A stretch of DNA of 64,000 nt from the NCBI RefSeq assembly GCF_900177675.1, contig NZ_FXWM01000001.1, forward strand, positions 2,551,001 through 2,615,000, in the 5' to 3' direction. The notes beneath the pieces were generated by a model. It was not told the DNA's origin, did not search any database, and saw nothing but the letters and a program-made list of their open reading frames with translations. This DNA comes from Bacillus sp. OV166 (GTDB lineage Bacteria; Bacillota; Bacilli; Bacillales; Cytobacillaceae). Made by a program: the position numbers and the translations under genes. How positions within the stretch are numbered: the first letter of the stretch is position 1; every line of letters starts with the position of its first letter. This document shows positions 26,455-34,307 of the stretch, in pieces.

Positions 26455-27406
26455 CGTGCTCACCTCCATCTGATTTTTCGCCCATGTCCATAGAATGCCC
26501 ATTTGTTTCTTTCTCTTTAAAAATCTTTCCTTTGACGCCATGTACTTCGTACAATTCAGGATTTGTATAAGTTTTAGAATTCATATCAGCATGATTTACC
26601 CAGGCTAGATGAGTTCCAAGGAATGTTTCACGACCTAAGTGTGTAGGTTTTAGAAGTTGATTGTATTTCTTTTCTGTTAACTTAGGGGCAGTATCTTTGA
26701 CATCCTTAACCCACTTTTCAAAGGCTTGCGGGGATTTCGCTTCAACTGTAAATTCCATTTCTGCATATCCCTTGCCGTTAAAGTTTGTATTTCTACCTAG
26801 AAATTCTCCAGGCTTGTCTGCTGTGAGATACAACTCTGTCTCCATTTTGTTCATGGTATACTTTTGACCACCTAAAGCAGGAACCCAGAAGGATTGCATT
26901 GTACCAGCAGAGGTTAACTTAAACTGTACCGGAGTGCCAGCAGGAATATTCACATAGTTCACTGTCTCGATCCCTTGTTCTGGATAGCTAAAAATCCACT
27001 TCCAATCAGCTGATGTTACATTAATGGTAATAGGTTTTTTATTTTCATACCCGGCAGGTACTTTCTCTAATTTATATATTGTTTTAACAGTTGGAATCGT
27101 TAAAGCAATGACAATCAGAATAGGAATGACAGTCCAAATAATCTCTAATTTTGTACTTCCGTGTTCTTCAGGCGGTTCGTAATCTGCATTTTCAGGTTTC
27201 GCACGATATTTCCAAATGATATATCCAAATAAACCGAATACAACGACAACCACCAACAGCATAAAAATAAGTGACCAGTTAATTAATTCTAGAATGTCAC
27301 GTGCGGCAGGGCCTTTTGGATCAAAGACGACCATATTCGTACAGCCGCTTAAAAGTAAAGTTGGTACTAAAGCTAACAGTGGAATGATGTAGCTTTTTTT
27401 AAACAT
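26444..27406 (-). CDS. qoxA: Heme-copper quinol oxidase subunit II, lipoprotein
   Basis: 320 residues. A lipobox LLLSGC (lipidated Cys22) is followed by two transmembrane helices and a cupredoxin domain with ADWKWIFSYPEQGIETVN. The CuA Cys-Cys ligand set of cytochrome c oxidases is absent, which marks a quinol oxidase. The C-terminus is rich in His, Asp and Gly (HSMDMGEKSDGGEHDGH), perhaps metal-binding. It is the first gene of the qox operon, with a Rex-like operator 44-61 bases upstream. Confidence 0.94.
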   Translation of the reverse strand: MFKKSYIIPLLALVPTLLLSGCTNMVVFDPKGPAARDILELINWSLIFMLLVVVVVFGLFGYIIWKYRAKPENADYEPPEEHGSTKLEIIWTVIPILIVIALTIPTVKTIYKLEKVPAGYENKKPITINVTSADWKWIFSYPEQGIETVNYVNIPAGTPVQFKLTSAGTMQSFWVPALGGQKYTMNKMETELYLTADKPGEFLGRNTNFNGKGYAEMEFTVEAKSPQAFEKWVKDVKDTAPKLTEKKYNQLLKPTHLGRETFLGTHLAWVNHADMNSKTYTNPELYEVHGVKGKIFKEKETNGHSMDMGEKSDGGEHDGH

Positions 27407-27467
27407 GAATATTTCTCCCTTCTAGAATGTTCATTTTTTGATATGATTATCGTGAATTCATTCACAA
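27407..27467 (-). promoter_or_regulatory. qox upstream region with a Rex-box-like operator
   Basis: TCGTGAATTCATTCACAA at 27450-27467 matches the Rex consensus TTGTGAA-N4-TTCACAA in all but one of the 14 defined positions. On the minus strand a GATAAT hexamer (plus 27446-27451) directly follows it, so the operator would sit between -35 and -10. Rex represses when NADH is low. The rest of the 27407-27780 gap holds a weak rightward promoter (TTGTCT-N18-GATAAT, 27718-27747) and no other feature I can support. Confidence 0.5.
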
Positions 27468-27780
27468 ACAAAACAAGACTAATTCCTTCCTTCATTGTAA
27501 TAGATGTAAGAATTTAAATTAATTATCATTTAATATTAATTAGTCTGTATGTATTTCCTAAAATCTATATTATCAACATTGCTGTGATGTTAATATAGGT
27601 TTTTGGATTAAATTGTGACAAATTTGTTAAGGTTTTAAAATCCCTTACTAGGAAAAATTAGGTAAGTTGATTTTACAAAAAGTGCATTTATGACTTTTGT
27701 TGTTTCAAAGCTAAACATTGTCTATTTTGGATTTAAAGTGGGATAATATAAAGGAATACATAGATAGAGGAGAGCAAAAA

Positions 27781-28083
27781 ATGAAGGTAAAAGTTAATCG
27801 GAATGCAGCAAAAGCATTGAAGAAAATGATGGAACAAGAAGAGGCACAAGGGAAATTGTTTCGAGTATATGTGACAAGTATCCACGGGGACCACGCCCAT
27901 TATGATTTAAAGCTTGATACACCAACAGAAAACGATGTAGTGGTTACAAGTGATAAAGAAATTGACTTTATTCTTGATAAAAATGATCCGACATTAAATA
28001 ATATCTGGATTCAATATTTCCAATTACCAAAAGAAGAATGGCTAATTACCAACCCAACAATGGGTGTTCATCATCACCATTAA
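27781..28083 (+). CDS. HesB/IscA-like fold protein
   Basis: 100 residues from the ATG at 27781 (GAGGAGAG upstream). The N-terminal VKVNRNAAKALKKMM and following RVYVTSIHGDHAHYDLKLD strands resemble the HesB/IscA A-type carrier fold, but the cluster-binding cysteines are absent; there is no Cys in the protein. It ends in a natural run of four His. An earlier in-frame start at 27718 lacks a ribosome site. Function uncertain. Confidence 0.65.
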   Translation: MKVKVNRNAAKALKKMMEQEEAQGKLFRVYVTSIHGDHAHYDLKLDTPTENDVVVTSDKEIDFILDKNDPTLNNIWIQYFQLPKEEWLITNPTMGVHHHH

Positions 28084-28092
28084 TAAAACAAG

Positions 28093-28126
28093 AAAAAACG
28101 CTTGTGAGTTCACTGCGTTTTTTTTT
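28093..28126 (+). terminator. Terminator
   Basis: AAAACGC pairs with GCGTTTT, followed by a long T-run. Confidence 0.8.
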
Positions 28127-28147
28127 GGTGACTATTTTCTTTTCTTT

Positions 28148-28570
28148 CTATTGACAATTATTTAACACACTTTTTCGAGGATATGATATATGAAGTAGTC
28201 CATTATAAATTTGTGTTTGCATTAAATGAACATATGTTGGTTCTGGAAGTTCAATTACACGTTCAAAATCACCATATATTCGCTCTCTTTTCATTTCCAT
28301 TTCAAATGGTAGAACCGGCTTTATTCTGCCATTAATTTTTAAATGTGTATTTGTGATTAAGTTAATTGAAAGATCTTCTTGATTTACTCCAGGTATTTCA
28401 AAAATAATAAAGTAATAATTTTCATTTTGATATATATCAAATTTTGGATTACATACCGCTTCTCTAAAAAATTCATCAGGATGTTTTTGCTTAAGTACAC
28501 TAGACCAAAAATTGCTCTCTCTATATTCATTTGTAATCTCTAGCCATTTTCTCATTTTTTCTATATCCAT
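28148..28570 (-). CDS. Hsp20/alpha-crystallin-domain spore protein (GerT/CotP-like)
   Basis: 140 residues. The alpha-crystallin core runs from YFIIFEIPGVNQEDLSINL to FERVIELPEPTYVHLMQTQIYNGLLHISYPR, with the P-G-V and G-x-L motifs in place. The gene is the third of a minus-strand set with two GerP-like genes behind a sigma-K-type promoter, so it probably encodes a spore-coat small heat-shock protein of the GerT/CotP type rather than a general chaperone. Confidence 0.8.
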   Translation of the reverse strand: MDIEKMRKWLEITNEYRESNFWSSVLKQKHPDEFFREAVCNPKFDIYQNENYYFIIFEIPGVNQEDLSINLITNTHLKINGRIKPVLPFEMEMKRERIYGDFERVIELPEPTYVHLMQTQIYNGLLHISYPRKSVLNNCQ

Positions 28571-28582
28571 CTTACTACTCCT

Positions 28583-28825
28583 TTAAATTTGATTGGCGAT
28601 AGGCATAGAAGGGTTAGCTATTTGATCCTGATCACTAATATCTGGATCTATATTGCCTGAGTTCATAAGAGAAGAAGCAGGTGAAAAATCACCTAAAGAA
28701 AAATTTGCTCCGACAAATTTACTATTGGCAGTATGGCTGTTATGCACAGTGGGACCTATATCAACATTTCCGTTTTGCGTAGCTCCATTAATCTTAAAAT
28801 TTAAAATATTTATTTGAAATGGCAT
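28583..28825 (-). CDS. GerPF/GerPA-like spore germination protein
   Basis: 80 residues. The N-terminus (INILNFKINGATQNGNVDIGPTVHNS) and SKFVGANFSLGDFSP match small GerP proteins, which form part of the coat and let germinants reach the inner membrane. It is Asn/Ser/Asp-rich with no Cys. Located 12 bases from the Hsp20 gene and 20 bases from a second GerP-like gene. Confidence 0.85.
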   Translation of the reverse strand: MPFQINILNFKINGATQNGNVDIGPTVHNSHTANSKFVGANFSLGDFSPASSLMNSGNIDPDISDQDQIANPSMPIANQI

Positions 28826-28845
28826 ATCATATAACCCCTATAATG

Positions 28846-29112
28846 TTAGATTGGTAGTACAGGTTGAATGGGTTTATTTACATTTGCAACATCAGTAGTT
28901 CCAATTGAAGTTTGATCATTGACGTCAGGATCATTTAATAGGTTTTCCATCATTGCCTCAGTCGGTGAAGTGTCTCCATATGAAGCATTAATTCCTTGCG
29001 ATTTAGTATTGGAAGTGGGACTATTATGAGATGCTTCCCCTATAGTTATGGAACCATTACCCGAAATACTATTGATTTTTAAATAATATAAATTGATTAC
29101 AACCGATGGCAT
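28846..29112 (-). CDS. GerPF/GerPA-like spore germination protein, second copy
   Basis: 88 residues, with the same plan as its neighbour: INLYYLKINSISGNGSITIGEASHNS, then SQGINASYGDTSP and an acidic tail. The two are divergent tandem paralogues. It is the first gene after the sigma-K-type promoter at 29146-29174; an AAAGGTG ribosome site precedes the ATG. Confidence 0.85.
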   Translation of the reverse strand: MPSVVINLYYLKINSISGNGSITIGEASHNSPTSNTKSQGINASYGDTSPTEAMMENLLNDPDVNDQTSIGTTDVANVNKPIQPVLPI

Positions 29113-29145
29113 CTTTAAACACCTTTCTATCCTTTGGCTTATGGG

Positions 29146-29174
29146 TACTATATGCTAAAGTGTGCCTATTTGTT
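29146..29174 (-). promoter_or_regulatory. Candidate sigma-K (mother-cell) promoter
   Basis: On the minus strand AACA (plus 29171-29174), 16 bases, then CATATAGTA (plus 29146-29154). This matches the sigma-K consensus mACa-N16/17-CATAnnnTA at every defined base. It lies 34 bases before the first GerP-like gene, which is expected to be a late mother-cell gene. Confidence 0.7.
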
Positions 29175-29330
29175 ACTTAATGGTATTCCTGTATTATGAT
29201 TGAATGTGGATTCGCAGGGTTCTTTTTTGTTTAACGTAAATGTATTATGTAAACTTAATGATTTGATTAGTTTTTAGTAATGATGTTAATCTTATAATGG
29301 GAAAAGTTAGAAGGGAGAATGTTTAAACAT

Positions 29331-30086
29331 ATGGATAATTTTATTAATGATGTTGAAATCAAATTAGTAGCACTTGATATGGATGGCACACTATTAAATA
29401 ATAAAGGCCAGATATCGGAAGCAAATCGCCAGGCAATTAAAGCAGCAAAGGACAAAGGAGTTTTTGTCGTACTAAGTACTGGACGTTCTGTGATTACTAG
29501 TCGAGAGCATGCTGATTCATTGGAGCTGAATTCATATTTGGTAACGGTAAATGGAAGTGAGATTTGGGATGAGAAACGGGAACTAGTGGAAAGGAATTTG
29601 GTTAAATCGGAGCTGGTTGAGTGGATGTGGGGGTTATCTCAACAGCATAACACAAAATTTTGGGCGATAAGTACCGAGCGTAATTGGCATAATGAAATGC
29701 CGGCTGACCTACATACACTGGAATGGATGAAATTTGGCTTTAATATCGATGATGACGCAACAAGAGCACTAATCTTTAATGAATTACACGCTAAAGGTGA
29801 ATTTGAATTAAGCAATTCAACCCTGAAGAACATAGAAGTGAATCCAGCTGGTATTAATAAAGCGAAAGGACTGGGGATTGTGTGCAGCCGGCTGGGTTTG
29901 GAAATGAAAAATGTTATGGCCGTTGGGGACAGCCTCAATGATTTAGCGATGATCAAAGCAGCTGGTTTGGGTGTAGCGATGGGAAATGCTCAGGATACGG
30001 TAAAGGAGTCCGCTGACTGGGTAACAGAAACCAATGAAGAGGATGGAGTAGCGGAAGCAATCCATAAATGGGTGCTTTCAAAATAA
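29331..30086 (+). CDS. Cof-type HAD-superfamily phosphatase
   Basis: About 251 residues. HAD motif I is ALDMDGTLLNN, motif II is STGRS, motif III Lys is in NKAKGLGIV, and motif IV is AVGDSLNDLAMI. The cap domain of the Cof/YidA class is present. It hydrolyses small phosphorylated metabolites such as sugar phosphates or flavin/PLP-related compounds; the substrate is not predictable. The start may instead be the ATG at 29319; neither has ideal ribosome-site spacing. Confidence 0.88.
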   Translation: MDNFINDVEIKLVALDMDGTLLNNKGQISEANRQAIKAAKDKGVFVVLSTGRSVITSREHADSLELNSYLVTVNGSEIWDEKRELVERNLVKSELVEWMWGLSQQHNTKFWAISTERNWHNEMPADLHTLEWMKFGFNIDDDATRALIFNELHAKGEFELSNSTLKNIEVNPAGINKAKGLGIVCSRLGLEMKNVMAVGDSLNDLAMIKAAGLGVAMGNAQDTVKESADWVTETNEEDGVAEAIHKWVLSK

Positions 30087-30209
30087 AATTTGGATGAAAA
30101 ATTTATTTAAGAATTAGAATGGTATATGCAAACAGGAAATGGGTAAAAATAATTAGGCAAGTCAATTTGCAATTTACATGTAATTGTTACATGCTAGGAG
30201 GCTACAAAA

Positions 30210-30410
30210 ATGGAACATGGTAAAGTAAAATGGTTTAACGGTGAAAAAGGTTTTGGATTCATTGAGCGTGAAGGTGGAGAAGATGTATTTGTTCACTTCT
30301 CAGCTATTCAAGGCGAAGGATACAAAACGTTAGATGAAGGTCAAGAGGTTACGTTTGAAATTGAAAGTGGTCAACGTGGACCACAAGCAGTAAACGTCCG
30401 TAAAGCATAA
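30210..30410 (+). CDS. Cold-shock protein, CspA family
   Basis: 66 residues, a single OB-fold. RNP1 is KGFGFIE and RNP2 is DVFVHFSAI, both intact. It binds single-stranded RNA and DNA and acts as an RNA chaperone. Very close to Bacillus CspB/CspD in length and sequence; I cannot choose between those names. A GCTAGGAGG ribosome site precedes it and a strong terminator follows. Confidence 0.95.
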   Translation: MEHGKVKWFNGEKGFGFIEREGGEDVFVHFSAIQGEGYKTLDEGQEVTFEIESGQRGPQAVNVRKA

Positions 30411-30423
30411 TGACCCACCGATA

Positions 30424-30455
30424 AAACAGGCCCAAGCATTTGGGTCTGTTTTTTA
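30424..30455 (+). terminator. Terminator of the cold-shock gene
   Basis: AAACAGGCCCAA pairs with TTGGGTCTGTTT, followed by TTTATT. Confidence 0.88.
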
Positions 30456-30500
30456 TTGGAAAAACCGTTCTGTGTGAACAATGAATGAGCGTCCCATTTA

Positions 30501-30532
30501 CAAAAAACCCTCTACATAAATGTAGAGGGTTA
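30501..30532 (-). terminator. Terminator of ywbE
   Basis: ACCCTCTACA and TGTAGAGGGT form a 10-bp stem with a TAAA loop; the minus strand continues into a T-run. Confidence 0.88.
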
Positions 30533-30534
30533 AT

Positions 30535-30732
30535 TTAACGATTGATTTCCTTGACTCTGCCAACTTGTCCATCCGTCAGCCGCACTTTAATTCCATGAGG
30601 GTGAAAACTTGACTTGGTCAATATATCCTTAACAGTCCCCTCAGTGAGTTTCCCGCTTCTTTGATCTGCTTTTAGGACTATTTTGACTAAAGTTCCTGGG
30701 ACAATGTCTACTCTATTTTGACCACTAGACAC
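30535..30732 (-). CDS. ywbE: YwbE-family protein
   Basis: 65 residues matching the small YwbE (DUF2196) family: GTLVKIVLKADQRSGKLTEG, then VKDILTKSSFHPHGIKVRL and GQVGRVKEI. A conserved, probably RNA- or ribosome-associated small beta protein of unknown role. It overlaps the end of the gene upstream of it by 8 bases. Confidence 0.9.
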   Translation of the reverse strand: MSSGQNRVDIVPGTLVKIVLKADQRSGKLTEGTVKDILTKSSFHPHGIKVRLTDGQVGRVKEINR

Positions 30733-30928
30733 CCATTTTTCTCCGTGAATTACTTACCTTTTTAGTCTGCTGGCTTTGTAGCTTTTTAGTTGCCTGTGAG
30801 CTATTTAAGCTTGAATTTCCTCCGGCCGCTTTGTTTTTCTTATTTTCCAACTGCTGTTTCATCGCTTCTTGAAGACTAATTTTCTTCTTCGGTTCTTCCT
30901 GTGGATTGGTTTGGTTTAAATCACTCAT
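30725..30928 (-). CDS. Short disordered basic protein of unknown function
   Basis: 67 residues, rich in Lys, Gln, Ser and Asn, with no hydrophobic core. An AGGAGG ribosome site precedes the ATG, and it overlaps ywbE, so both are co-transcribed. No family recognised. Confidence 0.6.
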   Translation of the reverse strand: MSDLNQTNPQEEPKKKISLQEAMKQQLENKKNKAAGGNSSLNSSQATKKLQSQQTKKVSNSRRKMGV

Positions 30929-31068
30929 AAAAAATCCTCCTAATAAAGTGTTAACTACATTATAAGCTATTTTCGTCCAAATTAAAATTTAACCATTAAT
31001 TCTTTAACTTGCCTTAAAATGTTCATATTCTTTAAAATATTCTTTTAATCAATCATACTAAAATATGG

Positions 31069-31187
31069 TAGAATGAACATGAGTGACGTCCGCGGACAAT
31101 TTCAATCACAACTAAGGGCTTACTAACATAAAAGTAAAAATTTTTTGGACGTTATTTCTCATTTTTGGAATAACGTCCTTTATTTTT
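31069..31187 (+). ncRNA. Candidate small RNA or leader with its own promoter and terminator
   Basis: An extended -10 element (TGGTAGAAT, ending 31074) would start a transcript near 31081, and a strong terminator (GGACGTTATT / AATAACGTCC, 31147-31178, then a T-run) would end it at about 107 nt. There is no ORF. The 5' part has a perfect palindrome GTCCGCGGAC (31088-31097), and GACGTCC (31085-31091) can pair with GGACGTT of the terminator's left arm, so two exclusive folds are possible. It could be a free sRNA or an attenuator ahead of katA. Confidence 0.5.
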
Positions 31188-31239
31188 AATACCTATGTAA
31201 TAGTGGGTACATGTTAATCTAGTGATAATCAATATTAAT

Positions 31240-31289
31240 TTATATTAATTATAATTTAATATTGATTTTAATAAGATTTATATTATAAT
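31240..31289 (+). promoter_or_regulatory. PerR-type operator and promoter of the catalase gene
   Basis: TTATATTAATTATAA at 31240-31254 fits the PerR box TTATAATnATTATAA with one mismatch. Just downstream lie TTGATT (31262-31267) and TATAAT (31284-31289) with a 16-base spacer. Binding here would block the -35 region, giving peroxide-inducible expression as for katA in Bacillus subtilis. Confidence 0.75.
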
Positions 31290-31329
31290 TTGTTTAAGCT
31301 TTAAAAAAAATAGTTTACGAGGTGATCAA

Positions 31330-32790
31330 ATGGGTAATGGTAACAAACACTTAACAACAGGAAATGGAGCACCAGTCGGTGATAATCAAAATTCTATGAC
31401 GGCTGGATCACGTGGACCAACATTGATTCAAGATGTACATTTACTAGATAAATTGGCACACTTTAATCGTGAGAGAGTTCCTGAACGTGTTGTCCACGCC
31501 AAAGGTGCCGGAGCACATGGCTATTTCGAAGTGACCAATGATATGTCAAAATATACAAAAGCAAAATTGTTTAATAGCGTTGGAAAACGTACACCTATGT
31601 TTATTCGCTTCTCAACTGTAGCAGGTGAACTTGGTTCAGCGGATACAGTTCGTGATCCGCGTGGGTTTGCAGTTAAGTTTTATACGGAAGAAGGAAACTA
31701 TGATTTAGTAGGAAACAACACGCCAGTCTTCTTCATTCGCGATGCGATTAAATTTCCTGATTTCATTCATACTCAAAAAAGAGATCCTAAAACCCATTTG
31801 AAAAATCCAACCGCAGTTTGGGACTTCTGGTCACTGTCACCTGAATCCTTACATCAAGTTACCTATTTAATGGGTGACCGAGGACTTCCAGCAACACTAA
31901 GACATATGAATGGTTATGGCAGCCATACCTTTAAATGGGTAAATGCGGATGGAGCGGCAGTTTGGGTCAAATATCACTTTAAATCCGAGCAAGGTGTTAA
32001 GAATATGGCACCAGAGCTTGCTGGTAAGTTAGCTGGTGATAATCCTGATTACCATACGGAAGACTTATTTAATGCAATTGACAAGGGTGACTTCCCAGCA
32101 TGGAGGCTCCATGTTCAAATCATGCCATTTGAAGATGCTGAAACATATCGCTTCGATCCGTTTGATGTCACAAAGGTATGGTCACATAAGGACTACCCAT
32201 TAATCGAGGTTGGACGTATGGTACTCAACCGTAATCCTGAAAACTATTTTGCAGAAGTCGAGCAGGCCACATTCTCTCCTGGAACAATGGTCCCTGGTGT
32301 TGAGGCTTCGCCAGATAAAATGCTTCAAGGCCGACTATTTGCTTATTCGGACGCCCACCGCTATCGTGTAGGACCGAATCATAATTTGCTCCCAATTAAC
32401 CGTCCGAAGGTAGAAGTAAATAACTATCAACGTGACGGTGCAATGCGTTCCGATAATAATGGTGGTGGTTCGGTTTACTATGAGCCAAACAGTTTTGGAG
32501 GACCAAAGGAAGAACCTGAACATAAACAAACTGCTTTCCAGGTTACTGGCCTTGCTGAACAAGTAGCCTATGATCAAAATGACCACTACACACAAGCAGG
32601 TGATTTATATCGCTTAATGTCAGCAGAGGAGCGGGCCCGCTTAATTGAAACAGTTGTAGGCGCAATGAAGCCAGTTGAGAGGGATGACATAAAGCTTCGT
32701 CAAATTCAACATTTCTACAAAGCAGACCCAGAATATGGTGAGAAAGTAGCCAAAGGGTTAAATCTAGCTATTCCTCAAGAGGTAAAGTAA
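31330..32790 (+). CDS. katA: Monofunctional heme catalase
   Basis: 486 residues, small-subunit clade size. The distal His region is [18 protein letters not shown], the Asn region is [10 protein letters not shown], and the proximal heme ligand is the Tyr in [12 protein letters not shown] (near residue 339). It converts hydrogen peroxide to water and oxygen in the cytoplasm. The gene follows a PerR-type operator and has a GAGGTGATC ribosome site. Single-gene unit with terminator. Confidence 0.97.
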   Translation: MGNGNKHLTTGNGAPVGDNQNSMTAGSRGPTLIQDVHLLDKLAHFNRERVPERVVHAKGAGAHGYFEVTNDMSKYTKAKLFNSVGKRTPMFIRFSTVAGELGSADTVRDPRGFAVKFYTEEGNYDLVGNNTPVFFIRDAIKFPDFIHTQKRDPKTHLKNPTAVWDFWSLSPESLHQVTYLMGDRGLPATLRHMNGYGSHTFKWVNADGAAVWVKYHFKSEQGVKNMAPELAGKLAGDNPDYHTEDLFNAIDKGDFPAWRLHVQIMPFEDAETYRFDPFDVTKVWSHKDYPLIEVGRMVLNRNPENYFAEVEQATFSPGTMVPGVEASPDKMLQGRLFAYSDAHRYRVGPNHNLLPINRPKVEVNNYQRDGAMRSDNNGGGSVYYEPNSFGGPKEEPEHKQTAFQVTGLAEQVAYDQNDHYTQAGDLYRLMSAEERARLIETVVGAMKPVERDDIKLRQIQHFYKADPEYGEKVAKGLNLAIPQEVK

Positions 32791-32804
32791 CTATTAAACT
32801 AGTA

Positions 32805-32836
32805 AAGGCCGTTCATTTAGTTGAGCGGTCTTTTTT
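32805..32836 (+). terminator. Terminator of katA
   Basis: AAGGCCGTTCA pairs with TGAGCGGTCTT (one G-U pair), followed by TTTTTT. Confidence 0.85.
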
Positions 32837-32935
32837 CATATAGTGAATTCGGAGGATTACGGTTATTCCTTATTGTGTTATAATTTCCATTTAATTGGAA
32901 AAAATAAATAACAATAAGTGATAAGGAGCCTGCTC

Positions 32936-33460
32936 GTGAATCTTAACGTGATGTATGGTGCGATATTTATTTTTTCAGCAATAAAATGGGGCGATTGGAA
33001 AAATTGGAAATCTTATTATCCAACCTTTCTCTTTTTAATGGTAGGTGATTTGGTTTATCAATTTTTATTCTATAAGCATAGTATGTGGGAATATGTACCA
33101 GTAGGAAGTGATAAAAGCTGGGCTAAGCACACCCATATTGCTTTTTTGATTATGTTAATTAAGTATCCTGCAACTATTAGCATGTTCCTTGGTAATATGC
33201 CCAAGGCAGCATGGAAGAAACTAGTGTTTATCCTATTCTGGACACTTCTCTATACGATTAATGAATTCACTGATTTGAAATTAGGTGTAATAGTGCATAA
33301 AAATGGCTGGAATTTAGGCTGGTCAGCTTTTTTTAATTTCGTCATGTTTATTGTTTTAGATGTTCATTATAAAAAGCCGCTTTTAGCTTGGATTCTTTCT
33401 GCTATCTTTGCTACTTTCCTGTGGAATGTTTTTAAGATACCACAAAGTATTCTAAAATGA
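32936..33460 (+). CDS. CBO0543-like integral membrane protein
   Basis: 174 residues from the GTG at 32936, which follows AAGGAG by seven bases. About five transmembrane helices with several Trp-rich interfaces. It resembles a set of Bacillales/Clostridia membrane proteins annotated CBO0543 family; the function is unknown. Confidence 0.7.
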   Translation: MNLNVMYGAIFIFSAIKWGDWKNWKSYYPTFLFLMVGDLVYQFLFYKHSMWEYVPVGSDKSWAKHTHIAFLIMLIKYPATISMFLGNMPKAAWKKLVFILFWTLLYTINEFTDLKLGVIVHKNGWNLGWSAFFNFVMFIVLDVHYKKPLLAWILSAIFATFLWNVFKIPQSILK

Positions 33461-33601
33461 ATCGTCCTCCACTAACCTATTTTAGGGTGCTTTTTTGCAT
33501 TTTTTGAAATAAATTTACTGATTTGGTCGAAATATATATGCAGGATTTAGAGGACTAAGATTAGAATTATATTAATATGATGATTCAAAAGGGGGATTAG
33601 C

Positions 33602-34072
33602 ATGAGTATCCAGGTAATAGAAAAAGAAGAAATGAAAGTTGTTGGGATTTCATGGAATGGAACTTACTCACAAATCAGTACACTTCCACGTCTTTTTCAA
33701 GAAATGGTTAATCGACTAGAAGAAGTATCCTATCAAACGAAAGAACCTGTCTTGATTGCACCTTTTCATAGCCGGGAAACAGAGTTCACCTATTATGTAA
33801 CAACGCCCGTAGAAAAAATTGACGAAATTCCCGATGGTATGGTTGGATTTACGATTCCAAGTAAAAATTATGTTTTTGCTACTCATAAAGGACCGCAAGA
33901 GGAAGTCCAAAATACATATCAACAAATATATGCTTTGATGAAAGAATATGGCTATGAACAGGATCACAATGCATTAAGCATTGAAGTATATAAAGAAGAG
34001 CATAAACATCTGTATGCTTCTGGGGAGCTTCACTTTGATATTTATTTACCAGTAAAGACTTATAAAGAGTAA
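33602..34072 (+). CDS. GyrI-like / effector-binding domain protein
   Basis: 156 residues. The SIQVIEKEEMKVVGISWNGTY start, the central TTPVEKIDEIPDGMVGFTIPSKNY and C-terminal ELHFDIYLPVK match the GyrI-like small-molecule-binding domain, here without a DNA-binding domain. It may bind hydrophobic compounds. It is the last host gene before the prophage. Confidence 0.85.
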   Translation: MSIQVIEKEEMKVVGISWNGTYSQISTLPRLFQEMVNRLEEVSYQTKEPVLIAPFHSRETEFTYYVTTPVEKIDEIPDGMVGFTIPSKNYVFATHKGPQEEVQNTYQQIYALMKEYGYEQDHNALSIEVYKEEHKHLYASGELHFDIYLPVKTYKE

Positions 34073-34090
34073 ACTAATTCTTTCAATTGA

Positions 34091-34119
34091 AGCAAGCTAA
34101 GGGAAGAAGCAATCACCTT
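34091..34119 (+). terminator. Probable terminator of the GyrI-like gene
   Basis: AGCTAAGG and CCTTAGCT form an 8-bp stem with a 13-base loop, followed by AATGGATTTTA, a weak T-run. Confidence 0.55.
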
Positions 34120-34129
34120 AGCTAATGGA

Positions 34130-34304
34130 TTTTATGTGAAATAATAATCAAATAATTTTAGTATGAAAATACTTTTTAGTGCGTTTTCCTTTACTGTTCC
34201 AATAAAGTATACTATCATTAATTTAAGAATTGTATATTTCCTTCGGGGTCGCGTGACGGTCATAACTCAACCGATTGAAGTTAATTAAAAAGCCTGTGTT
34301 AAGG
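34130..34304. other. Expected left attachment site of the prophage
   Basis: The serine integrase gene ends at 34305 and the host gene ends at 34072, so the att junction must lie between them. The sequence changes character near 34240 (CTTCGGGGTCGCGTGACGG), but without the right junction the exact core cannot be fixed. Confidence 0.5.
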
Positions 34305-34307
34305 CTA
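34287..34307 (-). terminator. Terminator of the integrase gene
   Basis: On the minus strand AGCCT, a short loop, AGGCT and a T-run; it overlaps the integrase stop codon. Confidence 0.7.
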
